Below are positions 36,600 through 49,984 of a stretch of 64,000 nt of DNA, in pieces (the stretch's first letter is position 1; each line of letters starts with the position of its first letter). A program made the position numbers and the translations under genes. Source of the stretch: Owenia fusiformis (taxonomy: Eukaryota > Annelida > Polychaeta > Sabellida > Oweniidae); assembly GCA_903813345.2 (NCBI GenBank), contig CAIIXF020000002.1, forward strand, positions 29,085,223 through 29,149,222. Direction: 5' to 3'. The notes beneath the pieces were generated by a model. The model saw nothing but the letters and a program-made list of their open reading frames with translations, did no database searches and was not told the DNA's origin.

Positions 36600-38225
36600 G
36601 TGAGTCAATATTGCTATTCGCTGAACTTCAGTGGTGCAATAGTGAAGTCCATGTTCCAAGTTATATGATAGTTGAAGAAAGAATGTAAATAATATCGTTT
36701 TAAATTTTAAAATATTTGATATGTCATAGTACACGGTACACAACTGCAAAAGTTGATCAATACAGGGTACAAGGAATGTAAATTGTTCAATAGTACAGGG
36801 AGCGAGAAAGTAAGCTGATTATACAGACATACTATGTCCTGATCTCATGTATCATGTTGCAAACAGTGAAAATAATGCTGAAAAGGCCGCCTGTTGATGC
36901 TTTGAGGTGTCATCAATTGTTATTTAATCCAAATAAAGTAAACATTATTTAGTAGATTTAGACACGGGCTTTCAGGTCGTATATGCATTTTAGTCATTAA
37001 ATTAACAAGAACGCTAGATTATACGTGTTACTAGGGTATCAAATTGAAATAAAATAACGAAATTAAATATAAACACGTAAGTGATAAATGACTATCGGCT
37101 ATCAGGATTAATGACTATCCGCTATTCAGAATAATTAAAATTGCGTGAACTACATGTAAAGAATCTTTCTATATAACCCCTTGAATGGTCTAATTCACTA
37201 CCGTCCTCAAAAACCGATCATTTAAAATAGTTTGTTCAAAATACCATCATGCCACGACATTTTGTTCTTCATGATTTGCTGTAGAGGTGATATGACGTCG
37301 TATTTCTCTATTATTGTAAAAAACTAATACCAGATCGATGTAGTCTCATATGACGTGTTGAATGTCAGATGTTTTTGGATGGTATCTGCTCCAGTGATTT
37401 TGCATTTAATCATGAAACGCTCATCACAAGACACCTCGAAACAAACATTATCCTCCTTGTGACAAGAGGAAAAATGTTTCACAATATGTTATGCCTTACG
37501 GCAAAGTAAAGATACATTTCTTGGACGACTTTTTTGCATCTTAAGATTTTAGAAAAACAATTAATTCACAAAAGTACAGTTGAATAACATACTGGAAAAC
37601 GTATCTACATATACCACGATGACACGCAGTTTAAATAACAGTTTACTGGGGTTTTGTTACATATCAATGTAACATTTTCGAAGGGAAACTTACATGCTCC
37701 CTGTACGTTGACAGATTTACTGAAATGTATCGTGTATTGCATTGAGTTTTGCTTCACTGCGCCCACTATTATCTATCTTTGCCTATAGTGGTTTTTTGCC
37801 AACAATATTCTACAAACTGCTTGATGAATCAATTCTATGTCTGGTAGAACACTAGAAATAAATGTAAAATGTATTTTACGTTCAGAAATATGGAATTAAA
37901 CCCACGTCCTCCATATGCAACTTAGCTGTACCCTGTTTCCCTTTTAAACGTGGTCACGTGGTAGGGTAGTGTGACTCTAGTTCAAGCTAGGTGTTATTTT
38001 TAGTTCATACACCAGAAACAACCACTTATCAAAAACGCCCTGGACAGAACAAAACCTTAGCCTAATGGAATCAATAAAAAGATGAATTACACAAATAGAA
38101 CAATTATGTTGGTAAGACTCTAAGACTATGTCAATAACTGCAAAAGGCTAATAAGCCCATATAAAGCAGATATATAATTTAAAAACACATAGAGCGAGTC
38201 CCGGCCCATGCATAACCACATCCTA
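36600..38225. other. Non-coding stretch, no gene seen
   Basis: AT-rich, no coding signal, no structure recognised. Confidence 0.35.
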
Positions 38226-38316
38226 CAGGGGTGGTTCTAGGAACCAACAAGGGGGGGGGAGGGGCAAATTTCTGGTCTGAGAACCCTGCCCCCCCCCCCC
38301 CCCAGATTCGCCAGTG
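38226..38316. mobile_element. Short MITE, CAGTGGCGGATCC family, 5-bp TSD
   Basis: Starts CAGGGGTGGTTCTAGGAACC, ends AGATTCGCCAGTG, with TCCTA on both sides (38221-38225, 38317-38321). At 91 bp it is an internally deleted relative of 12560-12792, with opposed poly-G and poly-C tracts. Confidence 0.75.
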
Positions 38317-38546
38317 TCCTATGATTTGGTGGTGACCGTCAATTTTTAAAATTGTTATTGGGCTACATTCATTTTATGTATTTAATTTCAAGATATGCAC
38401 TTAGATATTACTTAAGAGCTCGATTGCTTTTATTTATAAGCAAGAGGAGTCTACAAGTGGATGATATATTTAAAATATATCTCATCCTGTGAAAAATACG
38501 AACATCGTTTTGCTAATGTTTTGAGACGTTCGCATAACTGATGTTC

Positions 38547-38591
38547 CACTCCGGAAGTACTGTTGGCGCCCAAAGTGTCACGAATTACGAG
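38547..38591 (+). promoter_or_regulatory. ETS-like site and donor, alternative 5' exon
   Basis: CTCCGGAAGTACTG contains the ETS core CCGGAAGT. About 40 bases on, CACGAATTACGA|GTAAGT is a consensus donor. A rival candidate for the first exon of the BTB/zinc-finger gene; a third donor (TTTTG|GTGAGT) lies near 39460. Confidence 0.25.
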
Positions 38592-39530
38592 TAAGTATTA
38601 ATACCTTTTTACGTTGTTGCATTTATCAAACCAACTCAAAAGTAATTCCTGTCTATTCAGGAGTGAGAGGAGGATATTTAGAACTGTAACATGATGCACT
38701 GTTTGTGTAATATAAAAGGAAGATGCCCAATCTAATTTTGAGTATTTTTCTGTTTTTTTATGAAAATATTGTGTGGGTGATAATAAATCTAAGCTTAATA
38801 GGCACAGATCCCCAGCCAGGCCAAATTGGAAATAATCAACTGTCAGCCACTCGACCTTTTGTGATTATATGGGATTCCGAAGTTTCAAATTGGCGCCAAG
38901 TTAATATTAGACTGTAGGCCTATCCTTCGTCTGAATAAATATTCAGACTGTAAGTCACCTATTGTAAAATGTGGTGTTGTATAAATGTTACAAATAAGTT
39001 TGTTAAATGATAAAATGATTACCTTATAAAGTACTTACAATATTATTTTTTCGTATATTGTCCTCTTACTGAAGATATTCATAAAATGTACAGACGCTTC
39101 TTGTAGCGAAGCCATTGATTTAGTCAAGCCATTTTGGCAATGCCAATTCTCACGATAAACGAGATTTAGCCAGTGACGTCAGTCTATTTGTAAACAAATA
39201 ACACGTGGAGCGGACGGAAGCGTGTTGATAAATTCCATTTGTGCGGGAATTTATTAGATCTAGTCATTTATTATCATTATCCCGATTAATTTTCTTCATT
39301 TATAGTAAATAGAGCGGAAATATTCATGAAGAAGGCCGAGGTAATCAAGTGGTCATGTGTTGTCAAAGTTCAAAATTTGCATATCTCGTTTTGATCTCGT
39401 GAACTCAAACGTCCTTGACATTGATTTCGCGATGTACTTATAAACACATCCTGAAGTTTTGGTGAGTCTGAACATTTCATTATTTTATATCAACTTGTAC
39501 CCGCCTTATACAAATATTTTTGCTTCTAGT

Positions 39531-40295
39531 TTAAGGTGCTATGGAAGTTAACAGGAAATGACAAAACAGGAAGTGACAAAGCCATGCTGGATTTTGAAAA
39601 TTTTTAGAACCAAGATAACAGAGTTCTGTTTGGACCTCCAGTCAGTTTAACTAGTTCCACATATCATTTACATGACCGGGAACACAACGGAAATGGTCAG
39701 AATGACCATAAACATGATGAAATAACCTTTTCAGCCCTCTGAAAATGTGCCTGAAAAACAGCTAAGAGTAGGTGCTCAGGAAAGGTCACTGAACAGAATC
39801 TTTTGACTTTTTCAGAAAATCTGCCCAATATATTGCTCAAAATGATACAATTTAAAAAAATTTGATATCATTCTTAGAAAAAGAAAAAAATGAAAAAAAC
39901 TGAATTGAAAATCGATCGATTTACCTTTTTACTACAGCCATTATTGTTTCAGACAATTTTTTAAAATTTCAAAGATTGTATCATTTAGAGCAATATATTG
40001 GACACATTTTCTGAAAAAATCGAAAGATTCTGTTCAGTGACCTTTCCTGAGCACCTACTTTTAGCTATTTTTCAGTCACATTTTCAGAGGGCTGAAAAGG
40101 TTATTTCATCATTTTTATGGTCATTCTGACCATTTCCATTGTGTTCCCAGTCATGTAAATGATATGTGGAACTAGTAAAACTGACTAGAGGTCCAAACAG
40201 AACTCTGATATATTGCTTCAAAAAATTTTCAAAATCCAGCATGGCTTTGTCACTTCCTGTTTTGTCATTTCCTGTTAACTTCCATGGCACCTTAA
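39531..40295. mobile_element. Foldback element with TTAA target
   Basis: TTAAGGTGCTATGGAAGTTA at 39531 and TAACTTCCATGGCACCTTAA ending 40295. Arms of about 370 bp at high identity (for example CATTTCCGTTGTGTTCCC-type text on both sides) around a ~25-bp centre. TTAA at both outer edges matches the target duplication of piggyBac and Kolobok elements. No coding capacity. Confidence 0.82.
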
Positions 40296-40694
40296 GATGA
40301 ACATCTCTTCAACATATTCACCAATTTTCAAGGTGAACATTCTTGTAATAAACGAGAAATTTATGTGCAAAAAATATCACCGAGATTTCCATAGGAAATA
40401 TATCAATCATAACAGACCGAATATTATATTCGGTCTGTTGGATACATACTAAAGTTAATATTGGCATCACTAACCACTTTATATCCTTTGTTGATTCCAC
40501 AGCCAGTCATCGGAACAGAGATGTCCCGAAAAGAAATTAGCCCCCCACACTCTGTGTACCAAAAGTTATTTCCGATGCCTGTGGTTGATTCTGTCATAGG
40601 CTTTCAAGAGACATGGATGCACAATATTGCACTACAATTTGACCGCTCCATTATCTATAGTTTAGTCCTTATTAGACTGTCACTGTAATCTTGG

Positions 40695-41430
40695 TTAAGG
40701 TAACTTATAACTTAATCAAAAAATCCAAGATGGCCAAAACCAGGAAGCACATGGCATTTGAGTATAATCTGACCATCAAAATTAATTGTCTTTTGGTTGG
40801 ATTTTCTCTCAATTTTTTAGTTCCACTTATCATTTATATAACCAGGCTCACTGTGGTAATGCAAATAGAAATAGTAAACATTTTGGAATGGGAATTTGAG
40901 TCCTCTGAAAATGTGACAGAAAAATTGACAAAAAGAGTAGCACGGCAAAGGTCCCTGAACATTTTTTTTCAAATTTCTCTGAAACATCCCTTTAATATAG
41001 CCCAAAATGGAAGGAGCTTTAGAATTTTGAAATCTCTCATACAAATTTAAAAAAATAGAAAAAAACAATTTGAGAAGTGTACTTTTTTCCTTATTTTGAT
41101 CCCATTTTTTTATCGGGTAATTTTTAAAATTTCCGTTGCTCCTTCGTTTTTGATATATGTTTGAAGTATATTTTCTGAAATGTTCAGATATTTTGAATCA
41201 GCGGTTTTTCACGGGCTACTCCTAGAAAAAAATCTTCTCAAATTCTTTAAACGGCACTTTTTTTTCTCAAACTAAAGTTTTTTGTTGTTCTTTGATGTCT
41301 TTGTAATGATTACAGTGCACAAGCATATGTGAAATAATAAAAACGACTTCTCAGGAAGAGTTTGAAAATTTTCAAGATTGTGAAATTTTCAATTTTTTCT
41401 GAAAATCGATTAAGTTAACAGTCACCTTAA
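40695..41430. mobile_element. Related TTAA element, diverged
   Basis: TTAAGGTAACTTATAACTTA at the left and TAAGTTAACAGTCACCTTAA at the right. The interior (GAAAATGTGACAGAAAAATT, GGTCCCTGAACA) is a diverged relative of the neighbour's arm (GAAAATGTGCCTGAAAAACA, GGTCACTGAACA). An open frame of 119 codons within it is not protein-like and overlaps the terminus. Confidence 0.7.
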
Positions 41431-41864
41431 AGTCTATTTTACTTTTGTCTCGGTCAATCTGAGCTAAAAACTAAGCAATCAAAATTACCACAGTCGAGTG
41501 CACTATTGTATGGATAAATACATTCATATAATACATGCAAGATGGGTTTTTTATATTATGGATTGTTTGTGGTTTGGCTAAAAATATATCTTATATTTCA
41601 ATGCCTCTCTGCCATGTTATTTTCAAAAAAATTAACATGGCTGAAACTCCCTAAATTACAAGATGCCACAGGTTTGTTGCACCTAATTTATCTGAAATCC
41701 ATTAACATTTTGTGTCTATAAGATCCATGTACTTTTCATTTTTCTCTATAATATTGGTCTTTTGATTGCTTGCAGTATTTTATTTGTTTGATTGATGGAT
41801 AGAAAAGTGAATTGAGCTTTTACTAACTATGAAATTTTAATATTCAGTTATTGTTCCAGTATCC

Positions 41865-44800
41865 ATGGAAACAAGGAGGCGACGTAGCAGAGCTGCTGTT
41901 GTGGACTATAAGGTTCTTAACCAGGATGGTAAAGTGCCTGTCGTTATTCCAGATGATGTCTCTGTGACAGGAGAGAAATCTGCTCCAAGTAATCGGGATG
42001 TTAAAACACTCAAAAGAGGTACTATTTGTTTTTATGTCACCACCACAAGTGGTGACTTATTATTAAAGTCTCTAACATTTTTGTGGATGATGTTCGGTGG
42101 TAGCGTCAATAACAAATGGCAGGTAGTGGCATTTTGCATGTTAGTGCTTTGTTTTGTATTAGATTGTAGATAATGCCATGGAGTAAATCTCATTGATAAT
42201 CTAACTGAAGGAAGTTTGAGAAGGGATATGAAAACCTGTCCGTCTGTCCATTCATCTGTCTGTTAGTGTGTCTGGGTGATAACTCATGAACCTGTTGTCC
42301 AATTCGTCCGAATTTTATAGTCTGATGTCTTATGGGAATGGGACCTGCTTTGAAAAGGACTATCTAATATATCTACTCAATACAATTTTTCATTAATAAC
42401 TATGATGGATATAAAGTTCTTTCTAATGGGTGACATAATCCTTATCTTGTATAACATCTATAAGTACAGTTGATCACTTAACACAGATCTGAAGAATAAA
42501 TGTACATGTACAACAGAACTTTCATCTTGTGTATCAACATGATCAAGTGACATCTATAAATTTATCACATACTTTTCGTTTTATAATATGGTATAATTTG
42601 ACATACATGAAGATAAGGGACCAAATGAATGGATTGTTATACTTATAGGTGGAAGAAAAGATGCACTTAGCTGGCAGAATCATTTCTGGGAAAATATTCG
42701 CAGTATGCTGAATGAATCCATCAGTTGTGATGTAAAGCTGATTGGAGAAGATCTTCCCGATGGAATAGTGTCCGAATTTCCATGCCACAGGATTGTTCTC
42801 ATGGGGCGAAGTACTTATCTCATGGGACTGCTCCGGAAGTTTCCAGATGCATCGAAAGTTTACATTAGAAATATATCATGTAAGTTAAATGAAGTAAGTT
42901 ATTAGAGATAAATGTTGAGTTTGATTGACAGTTTTCTAGCTCAGAGAAAAACATAACACATACCCAGTATATGCTAAAGATACTCAGGGAAATACACAAA
43001 TAATCAGCCACCTGGTGGTGAAACTGGTAACTAACTACTCACACCTGGGTAATTAAGAAAAACATTGAAGAAGAACACTGTTTACATGTATGTATCTCCT
43101 TCTATGCAGCAGTTTGAAAATTTCAATGCTTCATTATTCTCCCCTAGTTTGTATGTAAATCTTATATTGCCCTTTGTGCTTTTTTGTTTCAGCTATGGCA
43201 ATCTTGCATATTGTTGGTATGATGTATGGCAGCTTTGTTTCAACTAATCTGACCACCATAGAATTACATGATACACTTGCATTGGCTAAAAAACTGGAGG
43301 TAAGTGGGAGGGGGATCTATCAGAGGTAACAAAATCCAAATAAGAAATATGTTCACTTCTAATGCCCAGGGCAAATATCAATATATCTTTGGGCATCAAA
43401 ATTGACTTCATTTTTAAGATTAATGTTAAAAATCACAATTTTATTGTACTAAAAAGCATCTATGATGTGAGTTTGTGAATGCAAAGTGGAGGGAAACTAA
43501 AGTGACTTTTTAAAAAGACTACTGTGTTTGTCTTTAATTTGGCGCGACTTAATTTGGCAATTTTCTGTTTTTGGGCACACGTGTCAAGTGTCCTAGACAT
43601 CCTCCTATCCAACCCAATTCAAGATACTCATTGTTAGTGTCATTGATGAACAATTTCTTCAATATTTCTTGTTGTTTATATAATTTTCTTCAATATTTTT
43701 TGTTGTTTCTATAAAAAACAGCCCAGGCATCTTGGTATCTTCCTTATAACCGGAAGTGCAACGAATGTGGAACATGTCATATTCCCTTGGATTTTGGCAA
43801 CTATTTGATTTTTGAAGACTTTGAATTGGCTTAGACAGTTACATTTATTCAGCCTTTGCTACACTGAAAATGCCATTTGAGATCTCGTTCACTGACATTG
43901 TTTATTCAAACTACATGTACATTGTGAGGCGACATGAAAAGGTTAAAACAAATCTTTTTAAATAATACAGTGATGTGGTTTTTCAGCTACAAGGTGGAGA
44001 AGACACACTTCCTGCTTTGTTGGCGCATAGAAAAGACAAAGAACTTGATGAAAAATCTGCAGAATTAAAATCTAATGAGATTAGTGTGGAAGTGAAGTTA
44101 GACAATCAAACTGAAGAGAAACTGAAACAATCAACATTTTTGCAAAATTTGAAAGTCAGGCGCAAAGAGAATGAACCCTCTGATATGGATTGTGATTCGA
44201 ATAGCCTTAATGAATCCAATAAATGTGATAATATTGAGAATAATGGTGAAAGTCAGAATGATATTGAAACAGCTGTCAAGTCAAGTTCAGATGATGCTTC
44301 AGTAAAACCTGAACAAGATGATGACACTAACGCTGGAATGATAAGAAATGAGGAAAATACCATGGATGATCAATCCAATGAGAACATTGCAAAAGCAGGT
44401 GATAATGATTCAAATGATATTGAAACTAAGCCAAAGAAATTCAGATCTAGGAGATTTAATTGTTCCTTGTGTGAGAAAGTATTTCCTCAAAAACGAGCTC
44501 TCTCAGCTCATGTGAAGAGAATTCATTCAAAGGATGACAATCATTCAAACTCTGATGCAAAAGATGATAGGGACGGTACTGAGAAGACAAATGGAAATAA
44601 TGAGAAAGTGAATAAAGATCCAAGATCGATGGAGGGCGAGTTTGAATGCCCAACGTGTAAAATTAAGTTCAACTATGAGAGCTCTATGATTCGTCATACG
44701 AAACATATGCATAAGAAGGGAATTGGAAAAGGTAAAGAGAAACGTCATAGTGATCCGTTTTACTTCAAAGAACTCTGGTTGGCTGAGAATACAGAGGATG

Positions 44801-47800
44801 AAACACCAAGAGTGTACGACTGTATATTATGTGACGTGAATTGTGACTGTATGAAAACGTACCTAGAACATTTGATGAAAGAACACAGCGACCTCGATGA
44901 TTCATTAACACGATTCCAATGTCCTTTATGTCCGAAGGTCTATTTTGTGGACTTCCCGAAAAAATACATCACCCATTTACGTGCATTTCATGTAACTCCG
45001 AGTATCACATGTCAGTTCTGTGCCATGACATTCCAAAACTGTGAGGCAAGACAACAACATGAAATTGATAGCCACACTGATGTCGATTTCACATTTAGAT
45101 GCTCCATCGCACATTGCTGTAAAGTGTTAAAGTCAAAATTAGAGTTAGCTTCACATGTACGGTCAATGCACACTGAGCGTGAAAAACATCAATGCCTAAT
45201 TTGCAAGAAATTGAAGTTTAGTTATAAAACAGCGAAGAAATGTGAGAGGGAGCATATCATATTTAATGATATATATGGTCAGAAGTACGACAAGTACATT
45301 TACTGTGAGGAATCTAACTGTGATTTTAAATGTGTCACGGAAACCAGCCTGGTCAGACATCGAGGAGAACAGCATAAGGATGTAGTCACAGCGTTAAAAA
45401 AACAAGGTATGAATTTTGTAGTCAACACAGTAGTTAAATTAAAGTTGAAAAAATGAATAAAGCATTTTATTCACATTTTGCAGAGAAATGTGTAGCATGA
45501 ATAGGGTAAAAATATAAGTATGTATACATTTCAAGAATGTTGTATCGTCAAATATGTTTATAATTGTATATTAAATCTTTAAAAAAATATTTTTCAGATT
45601 AGCAATATCAATTTACTTAACATGTGTTTTCCAGAATCTATGTATTTATATGCCCACATGTATTTTACTTAATTTATTTCAGTATGTTGTTTCGAGTCCA
45701 TTTTGTAAAATACTGTTGTTCTTAATTCTAGAAAAGCAGACAGTACGCTACCAGTGTGACTTGTGTGGGCAACTGTTTACATCGCCTCAACATGTCCGTC
45801 AGCATAAGATTCGGAAACATGAACCTAAAGTGCAACTCCAGTGTCCAGAATGTCCCTACCAATTCAGCAATATAGTAGCATTAAGAAGGCACATGGTAAG
45901 TTGGTCACTGGGGCTATTATACAATTATGTGGAGTTTTCACCCGTTTCAATGGCTATTCCATTCTACTTTTACATTATCGCCTTGTAAAAAGATATGAGC
46001 TCAAAGATTCATTATTTCTTTCAAGAATTACTCAAACAAGTAAAACCTGATTGTGATTGAGCAAAAGTCTGTTTTTGTGAAGAAGTATATGTACAAAGGT
46101 ATTTTTGATATGCAGGATTTTTCAAATTTGGATTTGGGTGCTTGAAGTTAAATGCATTGTGACATTGATGGATGAACTTCATGTGACTCTATACACATGT
46201 GCATTTCTTCTATATATTTCTTTTATTGACCACACATACTAGTTTTCTGCATGAGAAAAATGCAAATTCTGCGCCAAAATTCTGCATTAAAAAGTCAAAC
46301 TCTGTGCTAAATTCTGCATGAAATCCAAAATTCCTCGATAAATTCTGCAAGAAACAGCTTCAAATTTCGTGACATATTAGACGTAATCTTTAAGTTCAAT
46401 GAAAGAACTTTGAGAATTTTAAACAGATTTAACATTTTGTCTTTGAAATCCTAAAATGACTGTCTCAGGGTGTCAAGGTGAGTGACAAATATGTGATGAG
46501 ATGGTTGACTGGAAAAATTAAGTTTTCCACGAAATTCCGTGCAAAAAATCAAATTCCGCAAAAATTTTGTAATCCAAAATTCTGTGGTTTTGCTGCGGCG
46601 ACGCAGAATCACGGAAGTCTGTTTTACGATTAGCTTCGACTTTAGGAATTTTTATGTTATTTTCCAATTGCAGTCAGTCCACAAGCCAGGATTTTCCAAG
46701 AGTTTTTGTGATCATTGCGGGAAAGGTTTCAACATTAAACGACACATGCTACGTCACCTTGCCCACAACTGTCCCCAGCTCCATGGGTACAAGTGTCCGT
46801 ACTGTAAGCTCGTCTACAAAGGTAATTTTATGGAAGGTGTGATAGAACATCTGCTGGTGTGTGATGTGGCTAAGAGCCTCAATGTAAGAATCAGTGTTGA
46901 TCAACTCAGGGATTTGTCAGAAGAAATGAAGGCAGTTTTACTCGTAGAGACGGCACCTGATGTTGATACAGAAATACAAGGACCATTTTATCCATGTGGA
47001 TATTGTAAACAAAAATTTACCACAGCAGAGAAGTGTGAATTGCATGAATATGAGGCACATGGAAGTCTTGTAATATACGAAGTAGAAGGACAGGCGGAAG
47101 AAGAAAAATGTCATATGGTTGCTATGACGATTGAGAACCGTTGTTTGGAATGTCGAATTATCTTCAAAAGCCCGAAAGAGTTGGAGCATCATAACTTGGA
47201 GACACACTCATCTGTGAATGATATCACATGTAAGGTGTGTCATCGTGTGAAAGCTAGAGTCAATCTAGCGCAAAGATGTGCCTCAAAGCACTTTCTTGAT
47301 GATGACTGGCATGCTCAGAACTATCCCCATGCTGTAAAATGCCAGATTTGCCAGCGTAAGTGTGTTGATGAAAAAAGTCTCGCTCACCATGTGCGCAACC
47401 ACGCTGGTGTGAGGAGAAAACGGAATGCTGCAGAAGCTCTCGCAGGGGATAGCTTGATTGAAATGAAATGCATGAAGGTCAATCGCCAAGTGACTGTTGT
47501 TAACGACAATGAAGTGTACGCCATTATATCTCACCCTGAAGGAGAAGACCCTGGTTTAACGATAGAGGTGGATGAACTCGAGCGAGAAGTAATCAGCGCT
47601 ATACAAGGAAAGAACATGCAAGGTGAGCAGATGGATGTTTTATCATCACTGGAAAAAACAGAACATTCTCCTTTGGAAATCAACACTGAATCCACACTGG
47701 AAAATCCACAAGGATCCACACTGGAGAAACCTGTTGAAATCACAATGGAGATACCTGAGGAAAATAATTCAGACCAGAAAATCTCAGAGGAGAATGTAGC

Positions 47801-47942
47801 AGAGATAATTATATCTGAAAATGATATTAAATCACATTATATTGTCTGCCAAAATGGTGAAGATAACCACTATATTGTGACTAAAAATGGTGATACATTG
47901 AACGTTCCCTCTGACTTCATGGACACGTTACAAAACATGTAA
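41865..47942 (+). CDS. BTB/POZ domain C2H2 zinc-finger protein (ZBTB-like)
   Basis: Six coding exons: 41865-42018, 42649-42879, 43193-43299, 43987-45406, 45732-45895 and 46674-47942. All are GT-AG with matching phases, giving 1114 aa; acceptor TATTCAG ends at 41847, so 5' UTR exons lie upstream. Residues ~60-165 form a BTB domain (FWENIRSMLNESISCDVKLI, FPCHRIVLMGRS, ILHIVGMMYGSF, LALAKKLELQGGED). An acidic Asn/Asp/Ser-rich linker follows (~175-310). Then come about fourteen C2H2 fingers: eight in exon 4 (starting FNCSLCEKVF at ~320), two in exon 5, the rest in exon 6. One finger (CPECPYQFSNIVALRRHM then SVH) is split by intron 5. Several fingers are atypical (long spacers, missing His). The C-terminal ~130 residues are acidic and finger-free. 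Family knowledge: such proteins are nuclear DNA-binding regulators that dimerise through BTB. Orthology to a named ZBTB gene is not resolvable here. Confidence 0.9.
42035..42310 (+). repeat. GTCACCAC/GTGGTGAC-ended interspersed repeat, copy 1
   Basis: TATGTCACCACCACAAGTGG plus TGACTTATTATTAAAGTCTC begins 16 bp inside intron 1 of the BTB/ZF gene. Later text includes a CTGTCCGTCTGTCCATTCAT pyrimidine-rich run. The opening is shared with 62312 and, inverted, with 49985-50078. The terminal palindrome GTCACCAC..GTGGTGAC is the hallmark; the family name is unknown to me. Confidence 0.6.
43007..43060 (+). repeat. ~55-bp fragment shared with 61832-61892
   Basis: CAGCCACCTGGTGGTGAAAC then TGGTAACTAACTACTCACAC and CTGGGTAATTAAG. 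The second copy (in the first intron of the EF-hand gene) has CAGCCACCTGGTGGCGCATG and ends GAGTAATTAAG. Same orientation, both intronic. Confidence 0.6.
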
Positions 47943-48499
47943 TAAAAACAGCAAATTGACTGTTATGTGAGGAGAAACTAATGAGCGGTTTCTGTCTGGC
48001 AATTAACCATTCAACTTTACCACCATTTACATGAAATAAATCAATTTTCATTTAGGCCTCAGGAAGTAGTAGGGATAGCATTGGAAACAGTCTTTTCAAA
48101 AATAATGTCAATGTTTTCCTTGCAATCCTAATCTCATTTTTCCAAAAAGAAAGATGTGAGATACCAAATCAAATGAAAAAGGGGACATGTACATTATGTG
48201 TAATGTATATACTGTACATGAAATATACATATTGTGTAGCGTGCATACATGAAATATAATTGTGTGTCTTTATGATTTTTGAATGCACATTGTATTATAT
48301 TTGCTGTTTGATTTGTTGTGTTGTTCAAGTATGTCAGTGTATTTTGAAGTCTTACATCATGCCCATGTGGTCCTATTCAATCTCTTTGAAATAAAAATGA
48401 ATGGAAAGGTACATACAGGGCCAAGATACAAGACTATATGTAATATTACATGGGAAAAATGTAGTATACTAGCGTTGTTACATGGGGAAAATTTAATAT
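47943..48499. other. 3' UTR-like sequence of the BTB/ZF gene
   Basis: AATAAA occurs near 48035 and 48387 (TTTGAAATAAAAATG), candidate polyadenylation signals. No further gene seen. Confidence 0.45.
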
Positions 48500-48503
48500 A
48501 CTA

Positions 48504-48808
48504 AACACCCCGACATTTGAACTCGGAATCCTACAAATACTCGGACTTCAGCAAACATGAGGTTTGGGCAAATTAGGTTTAATTCTTATGCCGGGCATAA
48601 GAGTAGATCTGTTCTTATGCCGGGCATAAGAGTAGATCTACCCTTATGCCGGGCATAAGAACAGATCTTCTCTTATGCCTGGCATGAGAACAGAAATTGC
48701 CCAGCGTAAGAATTGAACCTAATTTGCCCAAACCTCATGTTTGCTGAAGTCCGAGTATCTGTAGGATTCCGAGTTCAAATGTCGGGGTGTTACTTAAGTC
48801 GGGGTGTT
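48504..48808. mobile_element. Foldback MITE with AACACCCCGAC ends, 4-bp TSD
   Basis: Arms of about 90 bp (AACACCCCGACATTTGAACT onward, mirrored by AGTTCAAATGTCGGGGTGTT). ACTA lies at both edges (48500-48503, 48809-48812). The right terminus is repeated once (GTCGGGGTGTTAC twice, 48781-48810). The centre carries four copies of CTTATGCCGGGCATAAGA, a palindrome, alternating with AGTAGATCT or ACAGATCT. Confidence 0.8.
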
Positions 48809-48865
48809 ACTAGTATTACTCTAGTGTTGTAGCAAAAATGATGCCAAATGAAGTATTCAATAGTA

Positions 48866-48935
48866 CAGGGTGTCAATAAAATCTCTTTACAATTACAATA
48901 CAAATCCTGTGTAAAGAGACTTAATGGACACCCTG
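48866..48935. mobile_element. 70-bp TA-flanked hairpin MITE
   Basis: CAGGGTGTCAATAAAATCTC then TTTAC at the left pairs with GTAAAGAGACTTAATGGACA then CCCTG at the right. TA on both sides (48864-48865, 48936-48937). The terminal CAGGGTG also begins the 12933 element. Tc1/mariner-type minimal derivative. Confidence 0.8.
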
Positions 48936-49494
48936 TACACTCCAATCAAAATCAATATTAGGGCAAAATTCATAAATATTTATCAAAATTAAAATAAAGT
49001 CAAAATGTAAACCTGCCACCTGGCCACAGGTATGCATTAGTACATGTTGTGTATTGTACATGTTCTGTATTATACATGTTCTGTTGTACATGTTATCTGT
49101 TACTGTACATCTTGCATAATTTGATATAAATATGTCAATATTGTACATATTATTTTTGTGTCCATGCGTATCATCTGTACATGTTGTTCATTTGATATTT
49201 TTTGTTTCAATGAAATATACTTGTAATAATCTACACTCCAAATTGTTATATATTCACGTTGTTGGTATTTCAACATTTTTCTAATTTATTTAAAATTATG
49301 TTAAAGTGCAAGAAGCTGTCATTCTCATCCTAAATAAACTGAAAACATTTTTATTGCATGTTTTCAAAGTGCTCTCTGTCTAGGCGGGAGAATGGGTAGG
49401 TAGTACCACATGAATCTTGTCATGATAATTCCAGGAACAAAGCAGTAACATGACAAAATGTCACCATCTAGTTGCTCATAATATTATTAGTTCA

Positions 49495-49915
49495 AACTTA
49501 AGTCAGATTTGAATTTCTGAGAACCATGTTGATGATTTTAAAAAAGGGTCAATTTGAAACAAGTTGAAAAAATACCTTTTTTGAACCTGAGAAGGACATT
49601 GGAGGTGAAATCTCAAATCTAAAGTCAGATTTGAACTTTTGAGAACTTGTAATGATTTTCAAAAAATTGGTCAATTTGAAGCAAGTTGAAAAAAATACTT
49701 TTTTTGACCTTGAGAAGGTCATTGAAGGTCAAATCTTTTTTTGACCTTGAGAATGTCATTGATCTAAAGTCAGATATGAACTTCTGATAACTTGTAGATG
49801 ATTTTGAAAAGAAAATTTGGTCAATTTGAAGCAAGTTGAAAAAAGACCTTTTTGACCTTGAGAAGGTCAAATCTAAAGTCAGATTTGAACTTCTGATAAC
49901 TTGTAGATGAGACTT
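49495..49915 (+). repeat. ~115-bp tandem repeat, four units
   Basis: Units start AAGTCAGATTTGAACTTCTG (about 49499, 49621, 49755, 49875) and continue with GGTCAATTTGAAGCAAGTTG and TTTTTGACCTTGAGAAGGTC. Unit lengths vary from 115 to 134 bp; the last is truncated. Confidence 0.78.
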
Positions 49916-49984
49916 GTAAAAAACTGAATTCAGTCTAAACAGTATTTGTTACATGTAAGTTATTGGAAGTTTAAGAATTTGTTA

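Noticed and set aside
40691-41050. 119-codon open frame
   Set aside because: Lies within the diverged TTAA element and overlaps its terminus; no protein-like features.
46245-46620. AAATTCTGC / AAATTCCG-rich stretch in the last intron of the BTB/ZF gene as a repeat
   Set aside because: The words recur but no unit length, terminus or partner copy could be defined.
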